Origin: Clostridiaceae bacterium
GTDB lineage: Bacteria > Bacillota > Clostridia > Oscillospirales > Butyricicoccaceae
Reading direction: 5' to 3'
DNA: 26,607 nucleotides
NCBI GenBank assembly: GCA_018383195.1
Contig: JAGZOP010000029.1
Location: 1 to 26,607, forward strand
The notes beneath the pieces are model-generated. The model saw only the letters and a list, made by a program, of their open reading frames with translations. It was not told the origin of the DNA and searched no databases. A program made the position numbers and the translations under genes. Numbering within the stretch: position 1 is the stretch's first letter; each line of letters starts with the position of its first letter. Shown here piece by piece: positions 15,156 through 23,564 of this stretch.

Positions 15156-15235
15156 TTGGTGACATCGTCACAGAAGCCGCGGCGCTTTTTATTTTATAAT
15201 GACCAAAACATCAAACCGAAAGAAGTGTGACACAG

Positions 15236-15898
15236 ATGCAATATGTGATTTCTTTTCTGGAGGGGATTATCACCTTTATCTCCCCCTGCCTACTTCCCAT
15301 GCTGCCAATTTATATTTCCTATTTTGCCGGCGGCGGCGAAAGATCAACCAGAAAAACGCTCAAAAGCGCGTTTGGATTTATCACCGGCTTTACCATAATT
15401 TTTGTCCTTCTCGGCGCGCTCGCCGGAACCGTCGGAAGCCTTTTGCGCGAATATCAAACCGCCGTGAATCTGGTTTCCGGACTGGTTGTCATCCTTTTCG
15501 GCTTGAATTTTCTCGGCGTATTCCATCTGAATCTGTTCAAAGGCAGCCGCTTCTCTGTCCGCACAGAAAATATGGGTTTCTTTTCCGCATTGCTTTTCGG
15601 CATCATTTTTTCCATCGGCTGGACGCCCTGTGTCGGCGCTTTTCTGGGTTCGGCGCTGATGCTAGCATCCCAACAGGGTCATGTGATGGAGGGTATGCTG
15701 ATGCTTCTGACCTATTCGTTGGGGCTTGGGATTCCTTTTCTGCTCAGCGCCGTCCTGATCGATTCTCTGAAAAGCACGCTGAACTGGATCAAGCGGAATT
15801 ATCACATCATCAATACCATCAGCGGACTTCTGCTCGTGTTGGTCGGAATTCTGATGGCAACAGGAACCATGGGGCGGCTGCTCGGGCTGCTCAGCTAA
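15236..15898 (+). CDS. ccdA: CcdA-type thiol-disulfide membrane transporter
   Basis: A roughly 220-residue polytopic membrane protein of the CcdA/DsbD-beta family, which passes reducing power from cytoplasmic thioredoxin to outward-facing thiol proteins. Six membrane segments can be read. The two redox cysteines lie in the hallmark contexts ISPCLLPMLP (near residues 16-25) and IGWTPCVGAF (near 125-134). The ATG at 15236 is preferred over GTG at 15227 because GAAAGAAG at 15218-15225 gives a 10-nt spacing to it; the site is weak. A TATAAT at 15195-15200 may be its -10, but no good -35 is seen. tlpA follows after 9 bp, so the pair is one redox unit. Confidence 0.92.
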   Translation: MQYVISFLEGIITFISPCLLPMLPIYISYFAGGGERSTRKTLKSAFGFITGFTIIFVLLGALAGTVGSLLREYQTAVNLVSGLVVILFGLNFLGVFHLNLFKGSRFSVRTENMGFFSALLFGIIFSIGWTPCVGAFLGSALMLASQQGHVMEGMLMLLTYSLGLGIPFLLSAVLIDSLKSTLNWIKRNYHIINTISGLLLVLVGILMATGTMGRLLGLLS

Positions 15899-15907
15899 GG
15901 AGGTATT

Positions 15908-16501
15908 ATGAAAAATAAAAAAACGCTTTTCATTCTTGTCCTTGTATTCGTATTGCTGATCGGGGGCGCCTCGATTCTTTACCGGCAGTTGGGGCAGTCT
16001 TTGACCCCCAAGCAGTTTACCGCGCAGGAGCCCTCGCAGACACAGGAGCAGGGCACGGACGATTCCAAAACCCAAGCGCCCGACTTTACGGTCTACGATG
16101 CGGAGGGCAATGAAGTTCACCTGAGTGATTTCTTTGGGAAACCCATTGTCCTGAATTTCTGGGCGAGCTGGTGCGGTCCATGTCAGATGGAAATGCCGGA
16201 ATTCCACGAAAAATATTTGGAACTCGGGGATAGCATTCATTTTCTGATGGTCAACACGACGGATGGGCTTCGTGAGACCGTCGATACGACATCCGCTTTT
16301 ATTGCAGAAAACGCTTATACTTTTCCTGTGTTCTACGATACGCAGACCGATGCCGCTTCTGCATACAGCGCATATTCCCTGCCGACCACTTTCTTTATTG
16401 ATGCCGAAGGATACGCCATTGCGCAGGCAGTCGGCGCCATCGATATGGCAACCTTGCAGCGCGGCATTGACCTCATCACTAAAACGCCGCAGGATAACTA
16501 A
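15908..16501 (+). CDS. TlpA/ResA-like membrane-anchored thioredoxin-fold protein
   Basis: The 197-residue protein has an uncleaved N-terminal membrane anchor (residues about 6-25, no lipobox), a Gln/Thr/Asp-rich linker (35-57), and a TlpA-like thioredoxin domain from APDFTVYDAEG. The active site is WCGPC at 88-92 (FWASWCGPCQMEMPEF), and the cis-proline loop is SLPTTFFID near 157. It should act outside the membrane as a disulfide reductase, receiving electrons from CcdA encoded just upstream. Partners could be apocytochrome c, spore or cell-wall proteins; none is encoded nearby. AAGGAGG precedes the ATG by 6 nt. Confidence 0.92.
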   Translation: MKNKKTLFILVLVFVLLIGGASILYRQLGQSLTPKQFTAQEPSQTQEQGTDDSKTQAPDFTVYDAEGNEVHLSDFFGKPIVLNFWASWCGPCQMEMPEFHEKYLELGDSIHFLMVNTTDGLRETVDTTSAFIAENAYTFPVFYDTQTDAASAYSAYSLPTTFFIDAEGYAIAQAVGAIDMATLQRGIDLITKTPQDN

Positions 16502-16515
16502 TTTCATACCCATGC

Positions 16516-16551
16516 AAAGGAGGGTGCAGTACACCACTGCACCCTCCTTTT
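16516..16551. terminator. Terminator between convergent tlpA-like and ABC permease genes
   Basis: A 15-bp perfect stem (16516-16530 with 16536-16550, arm AAAGGAGGGTGCAGT), 5-nt loop, T-run on the + side. It may stop transcription from both directions. Confidence 0.85.
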
Positions 16552-16560
16552 AATTTCCGG

Positions 16561-19227
16561 TCAATTTTCCGCTTCGCGCAGACGTTCCACAATGGTAGAC
16601 TTCGCAACCGAGCGATATACTGCAAGCGGCAACAAAGTTCCAAGCAGCAGGAACACCGGAAGCAGCAGCAAAATCGGAAGCACCGTAAACCGATATGTGA
16701 AAAACCAGAACATACTGCTCATCGCCGTACCGGTCACTGGTCCCAGTACGACTGTCAGCGCGAGCGACAGCAGTACCGCGCCCAGCGCGTAAAACAGTCC
16801 TTCATACACCAGCATAGTTTTGAGCTGCCTGCCTGTCATCCCGATGGACTGGAGCACGGCGAACTCCCGCTTTCGGGTAATAATCCCGGTAAGCACCGCA
16901 TTGAAGAAATTCAGTACGCCCACCAAACCGACGATAAAACTCAGCGCGCCGCCGAGCAGCAGGAACATGGAGCGAAAACTCTCAAATTCAGCCACATAGG
17001 TCGCCTTGCTCTCGTAATCAAACTGCGGGTTCTGGTTTTCCGTATAATCCGAAAGGAATTCCTCCATGGATGCATTGGCTTCGTCCGTGGTATCAAAGGC
17101 GTACAGCATGACAGAATCGGTACCCGTATCCTGCACAAACGTGCGGTCGTTCAGCACGAACTCATCGCTGCCAAAGTAGCGGTAGCCGAGCGCATAGGGG
17201 ACATTGACCAGTGCCGCCACAGTGTAATCAATATCCCGGTATTTGATGGCGTGGCTTGCATACGGCGCACCCTCCGGCACATTTTCCCACGCGCCATAAA
17301 CCTCTCCGGTGCCCGGGTTGTAGTATTCAAACTCCTCCACGTACCGCAGCGTCACCGTATCGCCAACCTTCGCCCAATGTGAATCCATCTCGGGATTCCC
17401 GTAATCGTCGTCAGAATAAACCGCCGCAATCTGCCGGGAACCCGGTTCATACACACCCGAAAGATCTCCCTCGAGCACCTTAAGATGGTCGAGCGCAAAG
17501 GGCTCCATGCCAAAAATCTGCGCGGTATCCTGAACCCGCCCGTCTGCATTGCGTTCCCGGGATGCGAGCATCTGATTGACCGTTTTCTCGTCGTTCCACA
17601 GGCTGCGGCTCTGACGGAAATAATCCTCGGTGACAAATTCCTGCACCGGCGTGGTTCTGCCGTAAACCCTGCCGCTTTCTGTAATTCCGCCCTGCGCGGT
17701 CACGGTATCGATGATCTCCTCGGGTACCGTTGCATCTGCACCGAATCCTGCACCGGTCTGAAAATATGCAGCATCTGCCAAAATGAAATCGGTGGCAACA
17801 AAATTAGACAGGTACTTGTCCATGTCAAACCCATTGGTAAAGGTAACTGTCTGATTCATCAAAACCACGGCGAGCGACAGCGAAATCACCGTGATGACGG
17901 TTTTGCTCCGGCTGCGCCCCAGATTCGCGCGCGCCATGGCAAACAGCGACACGCTCCCCGCCGACTTTTTCACCTTGCGCTTCGAGTTTGCGCCCTCGGT
18001 ATACCGCACTGCCTCGACTGGCGAAACCCGACCCGCCATGCGTCCGGGTTTGCGGCAGGAAAGCAGCACAGTCAGCAGCGCAAACAGCGCGGAGATCAGA
18101 AAAATCAGAGGACTTGCCGATACCATTTCAACGACGCCGTTCAGACGCGCAACCACGACCGGCGTAAGTCTGCTGCCGATCAGCCAGCCAAGCGCAAGAC
18201 CAATCGGAATGCCTACTGCACTCAAAACCAACGCCTGCTGCCGAATCATCCGCCGCAGCTGCCGGGGGGTCGTGCCAATCGTTTTAAGCAGTCCGTAAAA
18301 CCGGATATCATTCGTCACCGAAATCTGAAATACGTTATAGATAATGAGATATCCAGTGAACGTGATGAGCAGGAGCACCGCAGCGACAGCCAGTATCGTC
18401 ATCGGGTCCATATTGTCGGCAAACTGTGCGCCGGTATATCCCCAGTTGACGCCTGTGGAGATGTAGTTATCCCCCGCAGCGCGGCTTTCATCCTGATATC
18501 CGTAGTTTTCCAGCACCTGTTTCACATCCCGCTCGATGTGCAGCCAATTTTGGAACATCACATCCATATTCCATGTACCGGTTATGCCGTCCTCTGATTG
18601 ACCGGGAACCACACCTACTTCGTCCAAAATCGCCTCTGCGCGGCTCAGCGGGATGAGCACATGGCTCGCCACAACCGCTTCGTCGTACTCCCACCAGCCG
18701 CAGAGCGTGAACGTCTGGGTGATCTCCTGTCCATCGACGTCAAACGTCATGGTAAACTGCGCGCCGATCTCCGGCTCCACGCCGAGCAGTTCCAGTACCC
18801 GCGTGTCCGTGGCAGCCTCGTTTGTCCCCTCCTCGGGCAGATGCCCTTCCACCGGGTCACAGTACATCCAGTGCGCCTGCACAGCGTCCGAATACCCTAC
18901 CTCCACATGGGATTTGTTAAACGGAACTTCATTCGGCATACCGACAAACCGCCGCAACCCCTGCTCCCGGATGAGCGGGTCCGCTTTCAGTTCCTCATAC
19001 TGCGCCTCAGTTAGATACTTGAACGTGGCATGATTCCACCCGCCGCACTGCCTGAAGTTGGACTGCTGAAACCCCTCGTTGATCGACATCGCGATGGTAA
19101 ACAGCGAGGTAAACAGCACGGTTGTCAGCGCAATCGCAAGCACTGCAATGCTGTTTCGGGTGCGGTTTGCCTGCATGGAGCGCAGTCCCAAATGCCGGAT
19201 ACATTTGCCGTTGGATACCTTGAGCAT
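16561..19227 (-). CDS. FtsX/MacB-type ABC transporter permease
   Basis: The ATG at 19227 is chosen over GTG at 19236 because AGGGGG lies 8 nt before it and it starts 5 bp after the ATPase stop. The 888-residue membrane protein has one N-terminal membrane helix (about 27-47), a large outside domain to about 265, three helices (about 268-390), a second outer-domain block flanked by a helix near 437-458, and a C-terminal three-helix FtsX domain (about 755-880). The FtsX-domain motifs LKTIGTTPRQLRRMIRQQA and LQSIGMTGRQLKTMLVYEG are the paired ATPase-contact loops. This is the mechanotransmitting type that exports lipopeptides, toxins or antimicrobial peptides or acts on the envelope; the substrate is unknown. 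It ends just short of a shared terminator. Confidence 0.9.
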   Translation of the reverse strand: MLKVSNGKCIRHLGLRSMQANRTRNSIAVLAIALTTVLFTSLFTIAMSINEGFQQSNFRQCGGWNHATFKYLTEAQYEELKADPLIREQGLRRFVGMPNEVPFNKSHVEVGYSDAVQAHWMYCDPVEGHLPEEGTNEAATDTRVLELLGVEPEIGAQFTMTFDVDGQEITQTFTLCGWWEYDEAVVASHVLIPLSRAEAILDEVGVVPGQSEDGITGTWNMDVMFQNWLHIERDVKQVLENYGYQDESRAAGDNYISTGVNWGYTGAQFADNMDPMTILAVAAVLLLITFTGYLIIYNVFQISVTNDIRFYGLLKTIGTTPRQLRRMIRQQALVLSAVGIPIGLALGWLIGSRLTPVVVARLNGVVEMVSASPLIFLISALFALLTVLLSCRKPGRMAGRVSPVEAVRYTEGANSKRKVKKSAGSVSLFAMARANLGRSRSKTVITVISLSLAVVLMNQTVTFTNGFDMDKYLSNFVATDFILADAAYFQTGAGFGADATVPEEIIDTVTAQGGITESGRVYGRTTPVQEFVTEDYFRQSRSLWNDEKTVNQMLASRERNADGRVQDTAQIFGMEPFALDHLKVLEGDLSGVYEPGSRQIAAVYSDDDYGNPEMDSHWAKVGDTVTLRYVEEFEYYNPGTGEVYGAWENVPEGAPYASHAIKYRDIDYTVAALVNVPYALGYRYFGSDEFVLNDRTFVQDTGTDSVMLYAFDTTDEANASMEEFLSDYTENQNPQFDYESKATYVAEFESFRSMFLLLGGALSFIVGLVGVLNFFNAVLTGIITRKREFAVLQSIGMTGRQLKTMLVYEGLFYALGAVLLSLALTVVLGPVTGTAMSSMFWFFTYRFTVLPILLLLPVFLLLGTLLPLAVYRSVAKSTIVERLREAEN

Positions 19228-19232
19228 TGTCC

Positions 19233-19904
19233 TCACCCCCTGACCACAATGCGCCCATCCTCGATGCGGATGATGCGGTCTGCAAGCTGAGCAATTTCCT
19301 CATTGTGCGTAATCATCACAATCGTCTGCGCAAATTTCTGACTGGTCACCTTGAGCAGCCCCATCACATCCTGACTGGTACGGGAATCCAGATTGCCGGT
19401 CGGCTCGTCCGCAAGGATAATTGCAGGCTTGGCTGCAAGTGCACGGGCGATTGCCACGCGCTGCTGCTGCCCGCCGGACAGGTTGTTTGGCAGGTTTTGC
19501 AGCTTGCTCTCAAGCCCCAGCGTTTCGATAATCTGGCTGACATAAGCGCGGTCCACACGGTCGCCATCGAGCTGAATAGGAAGCACGATATTCTCCCACA
19601 CGTTGAGCACCGGCACCAGATTGTAATTCTGGAACACAAAACCGATTTTCTGCCGCCTGAAAATGGTCAGTGCCTCGTCTTTCAGCGAAAAAATATCCTT
19701 TCCGTCTACGAAAACCTTGCCGCTGGTCGGGCGGTCCAAGCCGCCCAGCATATGCAGCAGCGTGGATTTTCCCGAACCCGACGTACCCACCACAGCAACA
19801 AATTCCCCTTTTTCCACCGACAGGTCTACCCCATCCAGTGCATGCACTTCGGTATCCCCTGCGCCATAGATTTTGCGCAAATCGTTCGTCTCTAAAATTT
19901 TCAT
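19233..19904 (-). CDS. MacB/LolD-type ABC transporter ATP-binding protein
   Basis: The ATG at 19904 is chosen because GAAAGGAG lies 7 nt before it. The 223 residues show Walker A GTSGSGKST (40-48), Q-loop Q92, signature LSGGQ (142-146), Walker B IILADEP (162-168), and the family-specific DEPTGNLDSRTS and MITHNEE. It powers the adjacent FtsX-type permease, whose ATG is 5 bp downstream. The two-component genes immediately upstream are probably its regulators. Confidence 0.94.
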   Translation of the reverse strand: MKILETNDLRKIYGAGDTEVHALDGVDLSVEKGEFVAVVGTSGSGKSTLLHMLGGLDRPTSGKVFVDGKDIFSLKDEALTIFRRQKIGFVFQNYNLVPVLNVWENIVLPIQLDGDRVDRAYVSQIIETLGLESKLQNLPNNLSGGQQQRVAIARALAAKPAIILADEPTGNLDSRTSQDVMGLLKVTSQKFAQTIVMITHNEEIAQLADRIIRIEDGRIVVRG

Positions 19905-19929
19905 CGTCTCGCTCCTTTCAAAAGAAAAA

Positions 19930-19962
19930 GTCTGTATTGCCGTTTCTCCCGGCAATACAGAC
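19930..19962 (-). terminator. Terminator-like hairpin in the leader of the ABC transporter genes
   Basis: A perfect 13-bp stem (GTCTGTATTGCCG arm, 19930-19942 with 19950-19962), 7-nt loop, then leftward TTTTTCTTTT running straight into the ribosome binding site of the ATPase gene. It either terminates the two-component operon or attenuates the exporter operon. Confidence 0.75.
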
Positions 19963-19983
19963 GATACCACAAAAACCTTTCTA

Positions 19984-20021
19984 CAATCTTTCTGAAATCG
20001 AACAGTTTTGAAAGATTTCAA
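19984..20021 (-). promoter_or_regulatory. Candidate response-regulator sites upstream of the exporter genes
   Basis: TTGAAAGATTTCAA (20008-20021) is a 6-bp-arm inverted repeat, and a related TTTC-N-GAAA motif occurs at about 19988-19998. Downstream, TGG-TATCGT near 19970 could be an extended -10. No strong -35 is present, which fits activation by the adjacent OmpR-type regulator. Tentative. Confidence 0.3.
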
Positions 20022-20030
20022 TTTTTCTGC

Positions 20031-20933
20031 TCATCCGCGTGGCAGATAAAGAGAGAACGCACTGCCCTTTCCGCTTTGCGAGGACACCTTGACATATCCG
20101 CCCTGTTCAGCGGCAATCTGGCGCACCAGATACAGTCCGATTCCCACACCTTCATCCCCATAGTGCGCCGCACCGCGATAGAAGCGCCGGAACACTTTTG
20201 CCTGTTCCTCCTCCGGAATCCCGGCGCCGGTGTCTGTCACCGTAATCCGGCTGAACATTTCATAAGCTGCGGTTTCCACCGTCACACGCCCGCCGGCGGG
20301 CGTGTACTTCACTGCATTGTCAAGCAGGTTGCACAACGCCTCCCGTGTCCATTTGGAATCGCACAACGCATCCGCTTCTCCCTGGATGATGGTCATGGTG
20401 ATATTTTTATCTGCGGCTTTGGGGGCTAGCTGCGCGGCAGCGGATTCCACAATCGCAGATAACCCGCCGGGCTCCGGATGCATTGCAAGCACCCCGGTCT
20501 CCAGCCGCGAGGTCTTGACCAGCGCTTCAATGAGAATCTGCAATTTTTCCGCTTGGCTTTCGAGCGCCTCCACGCAACGCCTTCCCTGCTCTGTCAGCGG
20601 CTGTTCTTCCAGCAATCCGGCATACAGCAGCACATTGGCAAGCGGCGTTTTGGTCTGATGGGAAATATCCGCAATCAGGGTTTTAATCTTGTCCTTTTCC
20701 TCCGCCACATTCCGGGCGGATACCACGGACGCCGAAAGGTATTTTGACAGCTTCGCCTCCACACCTGACAGGCGGCTTTCATCGAAGCGTTCCTGTGCAA
20801 ACACACCGCAAATGGCGTCATCCAGCATCTTATCCAGCGTATCCATCACTCTTTTCGTCCGGATACGTTCCCATAAAATTACCGCAAGCGCACCTGTCAC
20901 GGCAAGAAATATCATCACCATATTTCCGTCCAT
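20031..20933 (-). CDS. Sensor histidine kinase with minimal sensing region
   Basis: The ATG at 20933 is chosen: GGAGGAC precedes it and it lies 1 bp past the response-regulator stop. The 300-residue kinase has one hydrophobic segment (about 4-21) and no outer sensor domain. H92 in ADISHQTKTPLANV is the phosphoacceptor. LCNLLDNAVKYT is the N-box, DTGAGIPEEE the G1 box, and GVGIGLYLVRQ the G2 box. Kinases without a sensor domain next to FtsX-type exporters often sense through the transporter, as in Bce/Vra-type systems; that is inferred here. It is coupled to the response regulator upstream. Confidence 0.92.
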   Translation of the reverse strand: MDGNMVMIFLAVTGALAVILWERIRTKRVMDTLDKMLDDAICGVFAQERFDESRLSGVEAKLSKYLSASVVSARNVAEEKDKIKTLIADISHQTKTPLANVLLYAGLLEEQPLTEQGRRCVEALESQAEKLQILIEALVKTSRLETGVLAMHPEPGGLSAIVESAAAQLAPKAADKNITMTIIQGEADALCDSKWTREALCNLLDNAVKYTPAGGRVTVETAAYEMFSRITVTDTGAGIPEEEQAKVFRRFYRGAAHYGDEGVGIGLYLVRQIAAEQGGYVKVSSQSGKGSAFSLYLPRG

Positions 20934-20934
20934 A

Positions 20935-21612
20935 TCAGTCCTCCGCCCAAGTGTATCCAAGTCCGTACACCGTCTTGATAAAGCGCGGCTTGGAGGGCGT
21001 GTCCTCAAGCTTGCTGCGCAGCCGCCGCACCGTGACCGAAAGCGCGTTTTCGTCTACGTAATCCGCCCCGCTCGTCCAGATGTAATCGACCAGTGCAGCG
21101 CGTCCCAACGTCTGCCCCCGATTTTCGGTCAAAATCCGCAGCAGCTTCTGTTCGGTCTTGCTCAGTTCCACAGGCACACCGTTTTTTCGGAATTCCATCC
21201 GGTCAAAATCAAACTGGAACATGGATGTTGCGAATACGTTCTCGGTTCCCATTGCATTTCTGCGCAGCTGATTGTGCACTCTGGCGCGCAGAATCGCAAG
21301 GGAGAACGGTTTGGTAATGTAGTCATCCGCTCCGGCTTCCAACCCCATTACGACATCGGTTTCCAGATCATTTGCCGTCAGCAGAATCACGGGAACCGCG
21401 CTGCTCTTCCGCAGCTCGGAAAGAAAGTCCAATCCGTTTCCGTCAGGCAGGTTGATGTCCAGAATCACAAGATCGAACCCTTCTTTGCCGAGCGCCTTTC
21501 TCGCTTCTGCCAGACAGCTACATAGGCGTATTTGCAGGTTTTCAGTTTGCAGCACCATCTTGACGCCCTGTCCGAGCGCAGGGTCATCCTCGATCAGCAG
21601 CAGTGTTTTCAT
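20935..21612 (-). CDS. OmpR/PhoB-family response regulator
   Basis: The 225-residue protein has a receiver domain with acidic pair E8-D9-D10, phosphoacceptor D52 in VILDINLPDG, T79 in ILLTAND and K101-P102 in ITKPFS. A winged-helix DNA-binding domain spans about 125-225 (LSKTEQKLLRILTENRG, VTVRRLRSKLE, IKTVYGLGYTW). GGGAG lies 9 nt before the ATG. It is the first gene of the kinase pair and most likely controls the ABC exporter genes located downstream on the same strand. Confidence 0.95.
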   Translation of the reverse strand: MKTLLLIEDDPALGQGVKMVLQTENLQIRLCSCLAEARKALGKEGFDLVILDINLPDGNGLDFLSELRKSSAVPVILLTANDLETDVVMGLEAGADDYITKPFSLAILRARVHNQLRRNAMGTENVFATSMFQFDFDRMEFRKNGVPVELSKTEQKLLRILTENRGQTLGRAALVDYIWTSGADYVDENALSVTVRRLRSKLEDTPSKPRFIKTVYGLGYTWAED

Positions 21613-21649
21613 ATGATCGCTCCCACAGTTTCATCGTTTTATACGATTC

Positions 21650-21678
21650 ATTATACAGGATTGTCCGGCATACGGCAA
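21650..21678 (-). promoter_or_regulatory. Promoter of the two-component operon
   Basis: Leftward TTGCCG (21678-21673), 17-bp spacer, consensus TATAAT (21655-21650), 38 bp before the response-regulator ATG. Confidence 0.7.
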
Positions 21679-21695
21679 ATAAAACTCCGGATGCA

Positions 21696-21917
21696 TCATG
21701 TTCCGCTTTCGGATGCAATATCTATACTCTGTAACGCGCCGAACCACGTTTTTCTGTAATCCTGATAGGCAATCTCCTGCGCAAGCCTGCGCGCAAATTC
21801 CCGCGCGTCCACCTGTTCCTGTAAGGATATCTGCCGGATGGCGCCCTCTTCTATCTGTACCACTGCGCTCCCCCTGCCGCCCGCCAGCGGTCTGTGGCTC
21901 ACCTGAAGAACTGCCAT
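21696..21917 (-). CDS. Small protein of unknown function, divergent from the serine recombinase
   Basis: A 73-residue frame starts MAVLQVSHRPLAGGRGSA and ends IDIASESGT; GAGGTGAT lies 3-10 nt before its ATG. The middle (VQIEEGAIRQISLQEQVDAREFARRLAQEIAYQ) looks like a short beta-hairpin followed by an amphipathic helix; no cysteine motif, signal or membrane segment is visible. I do not recognise a family. It is 63 bp from the recombinase start and is transcribed away from it. Small proteins beside serine integrases are sometimes recombination directionality factors, but nothing in this sequence proves that. It could instead belong with the two-component genes downstream. Confidence 0.6.
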   Translation of the reverse strand: MAVLQVSHRPLAGGRGSAVVQIEEGAIRQISLQEQVDAREFARRLAQEIAYQDYRKTWFGALQSIDIASESGT

Positions 21918-21980
21918 GCAATCACCTCACGGCATCTTATGCGCCGCTGTTTGTCCATTACGCCAAAAAAGGAGAATTCT

Positions 21981-23543
21981 ATGAATCTTACCGGTTTGCA
22001 TACCCTGATTTACCTCAGAAAATCCCGCGCGGACCTGGAAAGCGAGGCGCGCGGCGAGGGGGATACCCTTGCGCGGCACCGCACACTGCTCCTTGATTAC
22101 GCCAACCGTACCGGCTTGGCTGTCGGTGCCGTCTATGAGGAGGTTGTCTCCGGAGATACCATTGCAGCGCGGCCGCAAATGCAGCGGCTGCTTTCCGAAG
22201 TGGAAGCCGGATTATGGCAGGCGGTTCTGGTGGTGGAGGTGCCCCGCCTGGCACGCGGGGACACCGCCGATCAGGGGATTGTCGCAAAAACATTCAAATA
22301 TTCCGGCACACTGATCCTCACTCCATCCAAAATCTACGATCCCAAAAATGAATCGGACGAGGAATATTTTGAATTTGGTTTATTCATGTCCCGCCGGGAA
22401 TATCAGATGATTAACCGCCGACTGAAAGCCGGTCGATATGCCTCCATGCGCGAGGGAAAATATATCGGTTCGGTTCCACCCTATGGATATGAAATTTACA
22501 AGCTCAAAGGGGAAAAAGGGAATTCCCTGCGTCCGATTCCAAAGGAAGCCGCGGTCGTACAGCGTATTTTTCGCGAATTTCTTGCCGGACGAACACAAAA
22601 CGCGATTGCCGCCGATCTAAACCGCAGCGGTATCCAAAGTGCACGCGGCAAACGCTGGACGGTTTCGAGCATTCAATCCCTGCTGCGCAACGCACATTAT
22701 GCCGGATATACGGTTTCCGGCTTCCGCCCTTCCAAAAAGATACTGCGGAATGGGCAGCTCGTCACCACACGGCCGAGGAATTCGGATTTGCAACTCTATC
22801 CCGGCCGCCATGATGCACTGATTTCTAAAGAGGACTACCATCGCGCCATGGAAATTCTCCATACCCATCAAGCGCCGCCGGTTCCCAAAAAATCCGGTGC
22901 GTCGAACCCACTTTCCGGGTTGGTGTTTTGCTCCTGCTGCGGAAAGAAAATGCAGCGGCGTCCTTTGCCGAATGGACAGGGCGCGCAGCTTCTCTGCCCA
23001 ACCAAGGGCTGCATCACAGTCTCCCACAATGCCGATGAGATTGAATCGCTTATTCTGCAGGAACTTCAAGAATGGCTTTCCGGATTTACCATCAAAATAT
23101 CCAACCCACAGTATGTCCTGCCTGAACTCGAAAGCGAACGCAGCGCACTTGCCGCAGTCAATCAACAGATTTCCGTTCTGGAAAGCAGTCAACAAAAAGC
23201 CTGTGAACTGGTCGAAACCGGAATCTATACCGCAGAACTTTTTCAAAGCCGTCAAGCCGCATTTGCTCAAAAACGTGCCGCGCTGCTATCTATTAAAGCC
23301 GAACTGAGTGACTCGATTGAAACAACGGAACACCTCTTAGACCGGCACACACAATCCGCACCATCCATTCAGCATATTTTAGACATTTACCGCAAAGCCG
23401 ACCCGCTTGCGCGCAATAGGCTGCTCAAAGCGATTTTAGTGCGGGTCGAATACCATAAAACGATCGGTCTGCGTTGGAGAAGCGAAACCGATCTGACACT
23501 GACGCTTTATCCCAAATTCCGCACTGCCGAGCCATCTTTATAG
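21981..23543 (+). CDS. Large serine recombinase / integrase
   Basis: The ATG at 21981 is chosen because AAAAAAGGAGA lies 6 nt before it. The 520-residue protein has a resolvase catalytic domain (about 6-150) with the nucleophile S15 in YLRKSRADLE and the VVEVPRLARGD motif (84-94). A Recombinase domain (about 165-270) includes NRSGIQSARGKRWTVSSIQ and RNAHYAGY. A zinc ribbon follows, C317/C319/C320 with C339/C344, and then a predicted coiled coil (about 382-455), the layout of integrases such as phiC31, SpoIVCA and SprA. It sits at the right end of the 18-kb element, and its stop codon overlaps the edge of the proposed attachment arm. It should catalyse integration alone and excision with a directionality factor. 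No clear promoter was found upstream. Confidence 0.95.
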   Translation: MNLTGLHTLIYLRKSRADLESEARGEGDTLARHRTLLLDYANRTGLAVGAVYEEVVSGDTIAARPQMQRLLSEVEAGLWQAVLVVEVPRLARGDTADQGIVAKTFKYSGTLILTPSKIYDPKNESDEEYFEFGLFMSRREYQMINRRLKAGRYASMREGKYIGSVPPYGYEIYKLKGEKGNSLRPIPKEAAVVQRIFREFLAGRTQNAIAADLNRSGIQSARGKRWTVSSIQSLLRNAHYAGYTVSGFRPSKKILRNGQLVTTRPRNSDLQLYPGRHDALISKEDYHRAMEILHTHQAPPVPKKSGASNPLSGLVFCSCCGKKMQRRPLPNGQGAQLLCPTKGCITVSHNADEIESLILQELQEWLSGFTIKISNPQYVLPELESERSALAAVNQQISVLESSQQKACELVETGIYTAELFQSRQAAFAQKRAALLSIKAELSDSIETTEHLLDRHTQSAPSIQHILDIYRKADPLARNRLLKAILVRVEYHKTIGLRWRSETDLTLTLYPKFRTAEPSL

Positions 23544-23564
23544 ACAACTACGCGGTGCCAATTC
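23543..23564. other. Right attachment junction of the element
   Basis: The core GTGCCAATTC (23555-23564) repeats the left core. The element-side arm GACAACTACGCGGTGC (23543-23558) is the inverted partner of the left arm at 5484-5499. To the right is cotJC coding sequence on the - strand. Confidence 0.7.

Larger units (their letters stand above)
5470..23564. mobile_element. 18-kb serine-integrase element inserted in cotJC
   Basis: The segment is bounded by the direct repeat GTGCCAATTC at 5470-5479 and 23555-23564 (18,085 bp repeat to repeat) and interrupts cotJC between its EELA and H codons. A large serine recombinase gene ends 11 bp inside the right repeat, the usual place for such an integrase. 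Joining the ends at the repeat gives arms GACAACTACGCGGTGC and GTACCGCGAAGTTATC around a 10-nt centre; 13 of 16 positions are inverted-repeat matches, as expected of attP. No conjugation, capsid or replication genes are present, so it is an integrate/excise-only element or a decayed one. Its cargo is metabolic: phosphonate use, iron-sulfur ATPases, thiol redox, exporter and two-component system. Alternative: an old rearrangement made by the recombinase that has since lost mobility. Confidence 0.75.

Noticed and set aside
17485..18597. + strand frame of 370 codons opposite the FtsX permease gene
   Set aside because: No start signal and basic, low-complexity translation; it is a shadow of the real gene.
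5470..23564. Element as an integrative conjugative element or complete prophage
   Set aside because: No relaxase, type IV secretion, capsid, terminase or replication genes are present between the repeats.
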